Part shown: positions 1 to 6,311 of the stretch, one piece after another
Numbering within the stretch: position 1 is the first letter of the stretch
Layout of the letters: every line of letters starts with the position of its first letter
From: an uncultured Clostridia bacterium
GTDB lineage: Bacteria; Bacillota; Clostridia; Oscillospirales; Ruminococcaceae
Assembly: GCA_947302065.1 (NCBI GenBank)
Contig: CAMYUO010000030.1
Span: 1-10,166 of the forward strand
DNA length: 10,166 nucleotides
Direction of reading: 5' to 3'
Notes under the pieces: generated by a model
The model's database searches: none
What the model saw: only the letters and a program-made list of their open reading frames with translations
Told to the model about the DNA's origin: nothing
Program-made: the position numbers and the translations under genes

Positions 1-39
1 TGTCTCCCCAAATGGTTTCTCCCCCTTAGCGAAAACCTA

Positions 40-58
40 TGCGGAGCAAAGCTCCACA
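40..58. repeat. Small intergenic hairpin
   Basis: A short inverted repeat GGAGC-AAA-GCTCC (43-55) sits in the gene-free first 120 bases. It has no T-run on either side, so it is not a convincing terminator. A weaker GGTTT/AAACC pairing (14-18 with 33-37) lies just before it. The style, a short perfect stem with a 3-base loop, matches hairpins at 1242-1283 and 6003-6080. No gene is visible in 1-120. Confidence 0.45.
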
Positions 59-76
59 AACACTGATTTACTGCGC

Positions 77-116
77 AAAAAAACGCACCGCTTAAAGCGA
101 TGCGTTGATTTTTTGT
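77..116 (-). terminator. Intrinsic terminator of the BI-1-like gene
   Basis: The stem pairs AACGCA (82-87) with TGCGTT (101-106), then continues after one mismatch with CGCTT (89-93) against AAGCG (95-99). Read on the minus strand it is followed by seven T (complement of 77-83). It lies 15 bases beyond the stop codon at 121. A T-run on the other side (109-114) suggests it may also work on the plus strand. Confidence 0.8.
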
Positions 117-120
117 CTGT

Positions 121-1197
121 TTATCTGTTGTTCTGGATCTTAGCGAGCAGCTGGAGAACCTTGAGGTACAGGTAGATAACGCCTGTTACCAAACCGAAGC
201 TTGCTACCCACTCATAAGTCTTTGGCAGACCCTGCTGAACAGTCTGTGCAGCGTTGTCAAAGTCGATAGTGAGGATAGCCGATGCCAGAGCCACGCCGAT
301 AACTGCGAACAGAATGCCGATAGGACCGTTGTTTATCTCGATTATAGATCTTACGAACGAAGAATTCGGTGCAGCCATAGCTACTATAAAGAAGATGAGA
401 CCGCCGAGCACCGAAACGATAAGCGTCGTGTAAACGACTTTTCTGAATCTGCCTGTTACACGGATAACGCCCTTTGAGTAGAGCACTGTGAGCACGCCGA
501 TGATGAGAAGTGTAAGTCCGAGTGCTTCGAATACGATGCCCTTATACTCCTGTGCGTAGGCATACGACGTGACGGTGACGGCGTAGCCCATACATACGCA
601 GTAGATCGTGCCGAAGAATGCTGTTGTTTTTGGTGCGAATGCTGTAACGATACCGGAGATGAGCGCAAGGATAAGTGCACCGGCATAGATCACAAACTCC
701 TGCTGATAGAGCAGACCGCCGTCTGTGATGACGGAGTTCTTGCTGAAAACGGAATGCAGGATAAAGAACGAGATAAGACCGAGACCGAAGACGAGCACGA
801 GGTATATGGTCTTAGCGGCAACGCCGCCGAATGTTGACACATCGTCGCCCACGCCCTCGCCTGCATGCTTGCGCAGGCTTCTGATCCTCGGGTTAGCGAA
901 CGAATCCATAAAGGAGTTCTTCATACCCTGACCGTTGACGTTATTAGCATACTGTGGCTGATTGAACTGATTGTACTGTGGCTGCTGGTACTGATTGTAC
1001 TGGTTGTACTGCTGCTGGTTATTATAACCGTAGCCGTTCTGATTGTAATTATTATAGTTGTTGTTCTGGCTGCCGAACATACTCTGGTTGAAACCTGTGT
1101 TGCCGTTGTTATAGCCATTGTTATAACCGTTATTGTTATAACCGTTGCCCCACTGGTTGCCGCCGTTGTTACCGTTATTTCCGTTGGTAAAGTTCAT
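121..1197 (-). CDS. Bax inhibitor-1/YccA-like membrane protein with N/Q/G/Y-rich N-terminal tail
   Basis: This is a 358-residue membrane protein of the Bax inhibitor-1-like superfamily, in the bacterial branch usually annotated as Bax inhibitor-1/YccA family (BaxI_1 type). Residues 1-92 are almost only Asn, Gln, Gly and Tyr, with no charged residue before Lys93. A short basic/acidic linker (FANPRIRSLRK, 100-110) leads into about seven hydrophobic segments near 127-150, 168-187, 191-213, 222-241, 256-276, 291-312 and 330-353. The C-terminal block GLPKTYEWVASFGLV, ending in YLYLKVLQLLAKIQ, is the family hallmark. Eukaryotic BI-1 and some bacterial relatives conduct calcium in a pH-dependent way; the role of this branch is not established. 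The start at 1197 was chosen because AAAGGGG lies 7 bases upstream. The ATG two codons earlier is only one base from that site, and further upstream the frame runs into the leader hairpins. It is a single-gene unit with its own promoter and terminator. The tail is the odd feature. Confidence 0.9.
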   Translation of the reverse strand: MNFTNGNNGNNGGNQWGNGYNNNGYNNGYNNGNTGFNQSMFGSQNNNYNNYNQNGYGYNNQQQYNQYNQYQQPQYNQFNQPQYANNVNGQGMKNSFMDSFANPRIRSLRKHAGEGVGDDVSTFGGVAAKTIYLVLVFGLGLISFFILHSVFSKNSVITDGGLLYQQEFVIYAGALILALISGIVTAFAPKTTAFFGTIYCVCMGYAVTVTSYAYAQEYKGIVFEALGLTLLIIGVLTVLYSKGVIRVTGRFRKVVYTTLIVSVLGGLIFFIVAMAAPNSSFVRSIIEINNGPIGILFAVIGVALASAILTIDFDNAAQTVQQGLPKTYEWVASFGLVTGVIYLYLKVLQLLAKIQNNR

Positions 1198-1241
1198 GGA
1201 CATACCCCTTTCTTTAATATAGGTTTTCAGACCTTTGTGCT

Positions 1242-1283
1242 TCCCGAACTTTGTTCGGGACAATAACCGCATTACTGCGGTTA
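1242..1283 (-). promoter_or_regulatory. Two tandem hairpins in the leader of the BI-1-like gene
   Basis: Two perfect 8-bp stems lie between the promoter and the ribosome binding site: TCCCGAAC/GTTCGGGA with a TTT loop (1242-1260) and TAACCGCA/TGCGGTTA with a TTAC loop (1264-1283). Only three bases separate them. Neither is followed by a T-run in the direction of transcription, so they are more likely 5' stabilising or regulatory structures, or an inserted small palindrome repeat, than terminators. The function is unknown. Confidence 0.55.
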
Positions 1284-1297
1284 ATAAATACACATTT

Positions 1298-1325
1298 ATT
1301 ATAACATAAATGGCGCAAAAGTCAA
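1298..1325 (-). promoter_or_regulatory. Sigma-A promoter of the BI-1-like gene
   Basis: On the minus strand, TTGACT (1325 to 1320) and TATAAT (1303 to 1298) are separated by 16 bases. Transcription would start near 1291, giving a leader of about 95 bases that contains both hairpins at 1242-1283. Confidence 0.8.
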
Positions 1326-1370
1326 GGCTTTTACGCTATTTATTATTGCCCTGAGAGACTCGGGATAAAC

Positions 1371-1395
1371 AAAAACCCACGGCGGTGGACCGTGG
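1371..1395 (-). terminator. Second (downstream) terminator behind the AAA+ ATPase gene
   Basis: The stem CCACGG (1377-1382)/CCGTGG (1390-1395) has a 7-base loop. On the minus strand it is followed by GTTTTTGTTT. It lies about 120 bases beyond the ATPase stop and just before the BI-1 promoter, so it would act as a backup terminator insulating that gene. Confidence 0.6.
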
Positions 1396-1428
1396 ATCTC
1401 TGTTAAAGGAAGTTTAGAAAAATATGAA

Positions 1429-1477
1429 GAAAAAATATGAAGATATCACTTCAATGACTAAATGATATCTCCATATT
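1429..1477 (-). terminator. Intrinsic terminator of the AAA+ ATPase gene
   Basis: A long A+T-rich stem pairs 1434-1448 with 1463-1477: 14 of 15 positions pair, with one A-C mismatch at 1440/1471, and the loop has 14 bases. On the minus strand the stem runs directly into six T (complement of 1430-1435). It begins about 40 bases after the stop codon. Confidence 0.7.
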
Positions 1478-1517
1478 GTGATAATTATATGATAATTAAG
1501 AGAACAACAGCGGAAAA

Positions 1518-3050
1518 TTACGGCTGTCCGAGAACGTCGTCTTCTGCAAGGCAGGACTCAAGTTCAAGATCATACAGATTGTTGTATGTAGGCTGCTGGA
1601 TAGGCTCGCCTGCGAGCTGATAGTAGTGATCGGAGCCATACTTTGTGATAAAGTCTGTGGTATGGCAGTTTACTTTCAGCTCATGGATGAGCATTTTGAC
1701 CTCAGGGCTGCCTGCGCCGCAGGAAAGCTCATAGAATCTGAAGATGTTCTCAAGACCGTCCATAGACTGCTGAGTAACGCTCTTAGCAGCAACGAGCAGC
1801 TTGTTGAATGCGCTCTGGAGGATCTGTGTACATTTCTTCTTATTATCGTTGCCCTCATTTGTACACTTGTCGATATAAGCATACAGGTTGTGCAGGATCC
1901 AGTGCTGGATCTTCTTGTTGGAAGGCGAGATGTTTCTTGCACGGATAGCCTTTTCGAGATTCTTATCGGTATTCATGATATGCTCGGTAAGGATCTGTCT
2001 GGAGGAAAGACCGCTGTTGATCTTGATGATAACGTCCTCGAGCATTGGATGCATCTGTCTTATCATCTTTTCCATCTGGATACAGCTTCTCATGGTATAG
2101 GTTACGCTGTCGATGAGAAGCAGCATAACAGCGAGCTTTTCGTCGCCCTCGGCTGCATTGTAGTTATTAACGTCGTCCTGAGTGTACTGACCCTCGAGGA
2201 TAGCGTCGATATCGTACTTGTCACGATATGTGTTGAAATAGTCGTAGTAAGCAGAGAAGCCTGCATGTACGTCGTCCTTCTGCAGATACTGTGCGATAAG
2301 GGTATCGTCAACAGGGATACCGATCTCTTCGTACAGCTGCATCATTTCGGAGAGGTCCTCCCATGCACGGGAAGTAACGATCTCTTTCTCGTCCGGATGA
2401 ACGAGATAATAATGCTCAGGGTGCAGTTTCAGATAGGTCATGATGCATGGGTGAACGCCTGCATAGTAAGCATACTCCATCCAGATAGACAGAACAGCTT
2501 CGCAGTCAACTCTCTTGAAACGGTCCCATGTAGCCATATCGAATTCAACAACAGATCTGTTGTACTCAGGCGGGTTACCTGCGGTAACGATTACCCATCC
2601 GGGCGGGATCTGGTGCAGACCGAAGATCTTATACTGCAGGAACTGGAGCATGATAGGTGCCAGTGATGTGGATACGCAGTTGATTTCATCGAGGAACAGG
2701 ATACCCTCACGGATACCTGTGTCTTCCATTGTGTTGTAGATGTTTGCGATGATCTCACTCATCGTATACTCGGATACCTGCTCATCCTTACCGATATAGT
2801 TTCTGGTAACGATGTTTGGAAGACCCATTGCAGATTCTCTGGTCTGGTGAGCCATCGAGTAGGAGATAAGGTTAAGACCTGTCTCCTGAGCGATCTGCTC
2901 CATGATCGCAGTTTTACCGATACCTGGTGCACCCAGCAGGAATATAGGACGCTGGTGCTCGATGCTGATCTTGTAGTCGCCGAACTCGTCTTTGATAAGA
3001 TAAGCTGTTATGGCGTTCTTGATTTGATCCTTTGCTTCTTTTATGTTCAT
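1518..3050 (-). CDS. MoxR-like AAA+ ATPase
   Basis: This is a 510-residue cytoplasmic AAA+ ATPase of the MoxR/AAA_5 type. Visible motifs are Walker A GAPGIGKT (40-47), Walker B LFLDEI (118-123), sensor 1 in VTAGNPPEYN (Asn159), the arginine-finger region WDRFKRVD (175-182) and a sensor 2-like TSRAWEDLS (226-234). Residues 250-510 form a largely helical extension with no motif I recognise, ending in an acidic tail. MoxR-type ATPases are chaperone-like remodelling machines that usually act with a von Willebrand A-domain partner, often to insert metals or mature complexes. In many Clostridia the partner gene is adjacent on the same strand. Here none is; the only VWA gene is the divergent surface protein at 3540. 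The start at 3050 is supported by AAGGGG seven bases upstream. The gene is single, with a consensus promoter and two terminators. The target protein cannot be read from the sequence. Confidence 0.9.
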   Translation of the reverse strand: MNIKEAKDQIKNAITAYLIKDEFGDYKISIEHQRPIFLLGAPGIGKTAIMEQIAQETGLNLISYSMAHQTRESAMGLPNIVTRNYIGKDEQVSEYTMSEIIANIYNTMEDTGIREGILFLDEINCVSTSLAPIMLQFLQYKIFGLHQIPPGWVIVTAGNPPEYNRSVVEFDMATWDRFKRVDCEAVLSIWMEYAYYAGVHPCIMTYLKLHPEHYYLVHPDEKEIVTSRAWEDLSEMMQLYEEIGIPVDDTLIAQYLQKDDVHAGFSAYYDYFNTYRDKYDIDAILEGQYTQDDVNNYNAAEGDEKLAVMLLLIDSVTYTMRSCIQMEKMIRQMHPMLEDVIIKINSGLSSRQILTEHIMNTDKNLEKAIRARNISPSNKKIQHWILHNLYAYIDKCTNEGNDNKKKCTQILQSAFNKLLVAAKSVTQQSMDGLENIFRFYELSCGAGSPEVKMLIHELKVNCHTTDFITKYGSDHYYQLAGEPIQQPTYNNLYDLELESCLAEDDVLGQP

Positions 3051-3147
3051 AACAATACCCCTTCGTCTGTATGCAGCGGGTTAGATTTTTTGCCGGGTGG
3101 AAGGTCCGTGCAAAAGCCCATCTTCCTGCATAAGTTTTAACAAAAAC

Positions 3148-3176
3148 ATTATACACTAACAACAAAATTATGTCAA
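3148..3176 (-). promoter_or_regulatory. Consensus sigma-A promoter of the AAA+ ATPase gene
   Basis: On the minus strand, TTGACA (3176 to 3171) and TATAAT (3153 to 3148) are exact consensus hexamers with the ideal 17-base spacer. Transcription would start near 3141, giving a leader of about 90 bases. The promoter should be strong and is probably constitutive; no operator palindrome is seen over it. Confidence 0.9.
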
Positions 3177-3429
3177 CCGATTTTTTTATCTTTGTATTCT
3201 TGCACAATGCACGGCGTTCGGTTTTGTTCAAATAAAAACAAAATCGCAGGGCGCATTTTCGGCGTTTTTGGGGGAGTTTCGGGTGCGGGAATATGCGGTG
3301 CGGGAAGCCTTCCATAGTGTCAATGTGCACAAAAAAAGCCGCGAAATTTCGTCAAATTTAATTGTTGCTAAAGTGTTATTTATACCACTTGTGGAAAAAG
3401 AACGTTAAAATTTTGTATAAGTTTTCGCC
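3177..3429. other. Divergent intergenic spacer, no gene seen
   Basis: This is the core of the 489-base gap between the ATPase and the surface-protein gene. No reading frame with a ribosome binding site was found. Visible structure is limited to a 10-bp stem pairing 3219-3228 with 3237-3246 (one G-T pair, no T-run), a short palindrome CGAAATTTCG (3342-3351) and a direct repeat of GGTGCGGGAA (3282-3291 and 3297-3306, period 15). None matches a regulatory site that I can name. Confidence 0.5.
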
Positions 3430-3458
3430 TTGAAACGAGGGCGTTTTTGTGCTAAAAT
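3430..3458 (+). promoter_or_regulatory. Sigma-A promoter of the VWA surface-protein gene
   Basis: TTGAAA (3430-3435) and TAAAAT (3453-3458) have a 17-base spacer, with a TG extended -10 at 3450-3451. Transcription would start near 3465, giving a leader of about 75 bases. Confidence 0.75.
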
Positions 3459-3539
3459 GATAATACAAACTGATACTATTATGAATTGATGTTACAGTGA
3501 GGGCAAAATACCCAATGCTGCAACAAGGAGGATAAAGAT

Positions 3540-5915
3540 TTGAAGAGAAGAGCAAATGATGCACACGATGCATTTGTGCGAAGCCTGCATGCGAGCGCAA
3601 GGCGCAGACGGCTGAAGGTAATGGCTGTGATCATCCTGCTGCTCATTGCGGTGGCGACGGTCATCGTTGTGAGGATGATAATCAAGCATAACCGTGAGGT
3701 CGAGGCGGCAAAGAAATCGCTGGTGCAGTTCGATATCAATTCGACTTTCAAGGAAGCCGAGTTCCCGCCCGAGGGCGACTGGGACGAGGACGGTCTTAAA
3801 AACCAGACGGAAAAAGACGGTATCGAGATCGAGTTCCAGGGCAAGAAAGAGGTCGTTAAGCCGAACGTTCAGAGCATAGACTCTGACGGCGACGGCATCA
3901 CGGACGGCGACGAGGTAACTCTCGGACTCAACCCGCTCAATGAGGACACCGACGGTGACGGTATCATCGACGGATACGAGCTTATTGCGGGACTTAATCC
4001 GAAATTCAAGTGTTCTGACGGAAGCACAGACGACGGCGACAGGATAATGAAGATCGTCAAGACGCAGGGCGATGTTACGCTGACGATAAACGGCAACGCA
4101 AACTGCGCAGAGGTCACGATCGAAGAGCTGGGCCTTGTTGGTATCTCGGCGAACACGAGCGTACTTTCGGGTATTTACAACATCTACTCCGATGACAAGT
4201 TCAAAGGCGGTACGCTGACTTTCAAGGCGGATCCGGACAAGATAAAGAGAATGGGTCTGACATTCAAGGATCTGGCGGTGCTCAAATTCGATGTTGACAA
4301 GAGGACTTACACAAAGATAGATTCGACCTTTGACGAGAAGCAGCAGACGGTATCTGCGGAGATCAAGGATATCGGAACTTACGTAATGGGTGTTGAAAAG
4401 ACGGTCAACGAGAAGGCTACGACGAGGGTATTTTTCCTGATAGACAACTCGGGTTCGATGTACCCGAAGGAGCAGTGCCCTGATTCGACAGAGAACGACG
4501 TTGATTTCAAGAGGCTGTCGTTTGCGCAGAGCCTCATCGGCAGATTTGAGGACGGTTATCAGATAGGCATAAGCAAATACACCGGCACATACACAAAGAT
4601 GACCGGTTTCACGACGGACAAGAAGCTGGTGGGCGACACGCTCAGCAGGATAAAGAACGAGAAAGAGGTCTTTAACGGAACTCACTCGCAGACAGCGCTT
4701 GCAAGCTGTATCGCAGAATTCGGAAGCGATTCGGCAAGCACGAAATACTCCAACATCATCGTTATGCTTTCAGACGGTGAGTCTGATGAAGAGGGCGGCG
4801 CAAAGCTGGAAGAGCTTGTAAAGCAGGCGAACGAGAAGAACATACTTATCCTGACTGTCGGTCTTGGACGAGATGCGGACAGAGACTGGCTGCAGAGGAT
4901 AGCATCGGGCACCAGAGGAAAGTATTACTCGGCATCTGATGCGAATGCTCTCGATGATGTTTACAAGAGCATCGTTACGTCGCTCAACTATGAGATAGTT
5001 ACATACAGCGGCAAGGACGAGATCAAGGGTTACTCGCTTTACAACACGGGATTTGACCCCAAGAAGAACGGCTTTGCATTCAAGAACTTCAGAACGGCAA
5101 CGACATCGAGCGTTGACTTCGGAATGGCTGTTATGGCAAGAGACTGGTATGTGGGCAATCTGAAGACTTCGCTGCCGTCACTCAAGCCGGCTGACGAGAG
5201 TGAGCAGAAGGTATCGGCTGACGGTTACGACATCAAGGGCTCGGCTTTCGGTGACATTTACGATCAGCGCCGTGAGCTGCACGCTGTAAACTCGGATCTG
5301 TTCAGCGGAACATATTCGGATGTTACGAAGTATCTTGATTTTTCAAGCTCGGGTGACACATTGCAGGTCGATGAGGACAGCAAGAACGATGCGCTGAGCA
5401 AGGGCTGGAAGATAACCAATTCACCTATCGAGGGATCGAGCCTCAAGTGGAACAGCGTCGATTTCCTGTCACTTGACATTGCTGATTCATACGACAAGAT
5501 AGAGAGCGGTTATGACAAGAACTCGGCAGAGTTCGCAAAGGCTCTTTACAGGCTCAACTCACTGCAGTGGGACGACAGCGACAAGGAATTCAAGCTGACC
5601 GACAAGGACGCTTTCCCGACGATCACAAAGCAGCTCAGCCTTGGCGTTCCTGTTGTTACGACGATAGACGGCACACACACGATCAACGCTATCGGTCTTA
5701 TCCAGGATTCGCTGTGCCACAGAAAGTATATCTTGCAGGTTTACGACAACAACTATCCTGATGAAAAGAAAGAGCTTTACCTTGAAAAGAAGATGATACT
5801 CAGACTTAACATCAAGGACGGCGTTCCGACGATCGAAAAGACAGATTTCACATACTCGGCTAAGTACGAGGGCAAACAGGTCGGTCTGTCATTCTCGGGA
5901 GTTGAAGAGCACTAA
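3540..5915 (+). CDS. Membrane-anchored TSP3-repeat / VWA-domain surface protein with papain-like C-terminal region
   Basis: This 791-residue protein starts at TTG: AAGGAGG at 3525-3531 lies 8 bases upstream and no ATG is similarly placed. An arginine-rich cytoplasmic N-terminus precedes one membrane segment (about 27-49), so most of the protein should face outward. Three acidic calcium loops follow: DWDEDG (80-85), DSDGDGITDGDE (114-125) and DTDGDGIIDGYE (136-147), the last two each ending in GLNP, as in bacterial thrombospondin type 3 repeats. Residues 175-285 look beta-rich. The VWA domain (about 296-485) has the metal site DNSGS (Asp302, Ser304, Ser306), GTHSQTAL (Thr381) and LSDGES (Asp412). 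The last 300 residues include DFGMA (526-530), GTHTINAIG (711-719) and VYDNNYPD (734-741), an arrangement like papain/C39-type peptidases but with Asp where Cys is expected. A role in calcium-dependent adhesion or surface binding is inferred, not shown. It is transcribed alone. Confidence 0.85.
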   Translation: MKRRANDAHDAFVRSLHASARRRRLKVMAVIILLLIAVATVIVVRMIIKHNREVEAAKKSLVQFDINSTFKEAEFPPEGDWDEDGLKNQTEKDGIEIEFQGKKEVVKPNVQSIDSDGDGITDGDEVTLGLNPLNEDTDGDGIIDGYELIAGLNPKFKCSDGSTDDGDRIMKIVKTQGDVTLTINGNANCAEVTIEELGLVGISANTSVLSGIYNIYSDDKFKGGTLTFKADPDKIKRMGLTFKDLAVLKFDVDKRTYTKIDSTFDEKQQTVSAEIKDIGTYVMGVEKTVNEKATTRVFFLIDNSGSMYPKEQCPDSTENDVDFKRLSFAQSLIGRFEDGYQIGISKYTGTYTKMTGFTTDKKLVGDTLSRIKNEKEVFNGTHSQTALASCIAEFGSDSASTKYSNIIVMLSDGESDEEGGAKLEELVKQANEKNILILTVGLGRDADRDWLQRIASGTRGKYYSASDANALDDVYKSIVTSLNYEIVTYSGKDEIKGYSLYNTGFDPKKNGFAFKNFRTATTSSVDFGMAVMARDWYVGNLKTSLPSLKPADESEQKVSADGYDIKGSAFGDIYDQRRELHAVNSDLFSGTYSDVTKYLDFSSSGDTLQVDEDSKNDALSKGWKITNSPIEGSSLKWNSVDFLSLDIADSYDKIESGYDKNSAEFAKALYRLNSLQWDDSDKEFKLTDKDAFPTITKQLSLGVPVVTTIDGTHTINAIGLIQDSLCHRKYILQVYDNNYPDEKKELYLEKKMILRLNIKDGVPTIEKTDFTYSAKYEGKQVGLSFSGVEEH

Positions 5916-5964
5916 ACTACTGAATACCTGATAAGTAATTGAGGGAAACTCTTTTGGAAGAAGC

Positions 5965-6002
5965 AAAAAATGGAGAAGTCTTTTGGACTTCTCCATTTTT
6001 TT
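5965..6002 (+). terminator. Intrinsic terminator of the VWA surface-protein gene
   Basis: A perfect stem pairs 5970-5980 with 5986-5996 (ATGGAGAAGTC with its complement) around a 5-base loop. It has an A-run before and a T-run after (5996-6002). It is about 50 bases after the stop codon. The flanking A and T runs could make it work in both directions, which would also shield against read-through from the ABC permease gene. It lies inside the inverted-repeat element. Confidence 0.9.
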
Positions 6003-6080
6003 AGAGAAACCGTGGTAACGGTTTCTCTGTTCCCCCGAGGATACCCGACGGGTATCCTCGCAAGCGACCGCAGGTCGCTT
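6003..6080. repeat. Three tandem perfect mini-hairpins
   Basis: Three back-to-back perfect inverted repeats: 6003-6013 with 6018-6028 (11 bp, GGTA loop), 6036-6046 with 6050-6060 (11 bp, GAC loop) and 6062-6069 with 6073-6080 (8 bp, GCA loop). None has a T-run, and their stem sequences are unrelated. They lie downstream of the terminator at 5965-6002 and so are probably not part of the main transcript. Confidence 0.75.
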
Positions 6081-6106
6081 ATCCTCCCCTCAGAAACCTT
6101 TTATTG

Positions 6107-6158
6107 ATTTTTCGCCACAGGGGACTTGAAAAATTAATGGTCCCCTGTAACGAAAAAT
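6107..6158. repeat. Large interrupted hairpin within the element
   Basis: The inner stem ACAGGGGAC (6117-6125)/GTCCCCTGT (6140-6148) encloses a 14-base loop. After a 2x2 internal loop an outer stem pairs 6107-6114 with 6151-6158. The whole fold is A/T-closed at its base. A structurally similar hairpin of different sequence sits at the matching place of the repeat near the window end (10116-10156). Confidence 0.7.
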
Positions 6159-6266
6159 GAGTAAGAGTCCCGAGAGAGTATAAAAGAAATTCTTTTCAAG
6201 AGGGTTGCCCTCAGCTACTTAACAAATACACGGCAGTTGAGTGCGGCTTGATATATGTGTGTGCAT

Positions 6267-6298
6267 AATAAAAGCTGCTGTGCATCTTCACAGCAGCT
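6267..6298 (-). terminator. Terminator of the ABC exporter operon
   Basis: A perfect 10-bp stem AGCTGCTGTG (6273-6282)/CACAGCAGCT (6289-6298) has a 6-base loop. On the minus strand it is followed by TTTTATTA. It begins 14 bases after the permease stop. The T-run is interrupted, so efficiency may be moderate. Confidence 0.75.
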
Positions 6299-6311
6299 CT
6301 TTGTAATAGTT

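Larger units (their letters stand above)
5933..6220. mobile_element. MITE-like intergenic element with terminal inverted repeats
   Basis: The ends are imperfect inverted repeats. The left end begins AAGTAATTGAGGGAAACTCT (from 5933) and the right end, read on the minus strand from 6220, begins AAGTAGCTGAGGGCAACCCT. Without gaps, 21 of the first 27 positions agree. Between them are five stem-loops (5969-5997, 6003-6028, 6036-6060, 6062-6080, 6107-6158) and no reading frame worth calling. A sequence related to the right end recurs in inverted orientation at 10054-10120. This fits a short non-autonomous palindromic element, but no target-site duplication is evident and the exact boundaries are uncertain. 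It accounts for most of the 396-base gap between genes. Confidence 0.5.

Noticed and set aside
921..1197. Repetitive TTGTT/GTTAT pattern considered as a tandem repeat or CRISPR-like array
   Set aside because: It is simply the Asn/Gln/Tyr codon repetition of the protein tail; unit lengths are irregular and there are no spacers.
865..1266. Hydrophobic Val/Ile-rich open frame opposite the N-terminus of the BI-1-like gene
   Set aside because: It is the complement of Asn/Gln/Tyr codons (AAY, CAR, TAY), which automatically read as Val, Leu and Ile; it has no start signal.
1198..1293. Upstream extension of the BI-1-like protein by 32 residues
   Set aside because: It would translate through the leader hairpins and start at or upstream of the predicted transcription start; AAAGGGG fits the start at 1197.
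1626..2666. Long open frame (346 codons) antisense to the AAA+ ATPase gene
   Set aside because: No ribosome binding site or promoter, no recognisable motif, and it lies fully opposite a gene with clear AAA+ motifs; it is explained by the codon bias of the real gene.
3219..3246. 10-bp stem-loop in the divergent spacer, considered as a terminator or small RNA
   Set aside because: No T-run follows on either strand and no promoter is placed to transcribe it as a unit.
3492..4685. Long open frame (397 codons) antisense to the VWA surface-protein gene
   Set aside because: Arg/Val/Leu-rich translation without domains, opposite a gene with clear TSP3 and VWA motifs and a strong ribosome binding site.
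5933..6220. Riboswitch or structured non-coding RNA gene
   Set aside because: The hairpins lie mostly beyond the gene's terminator, no promoter reads into them toward a start codon, and the inverted ends plus a second copy fit a repeat element better.
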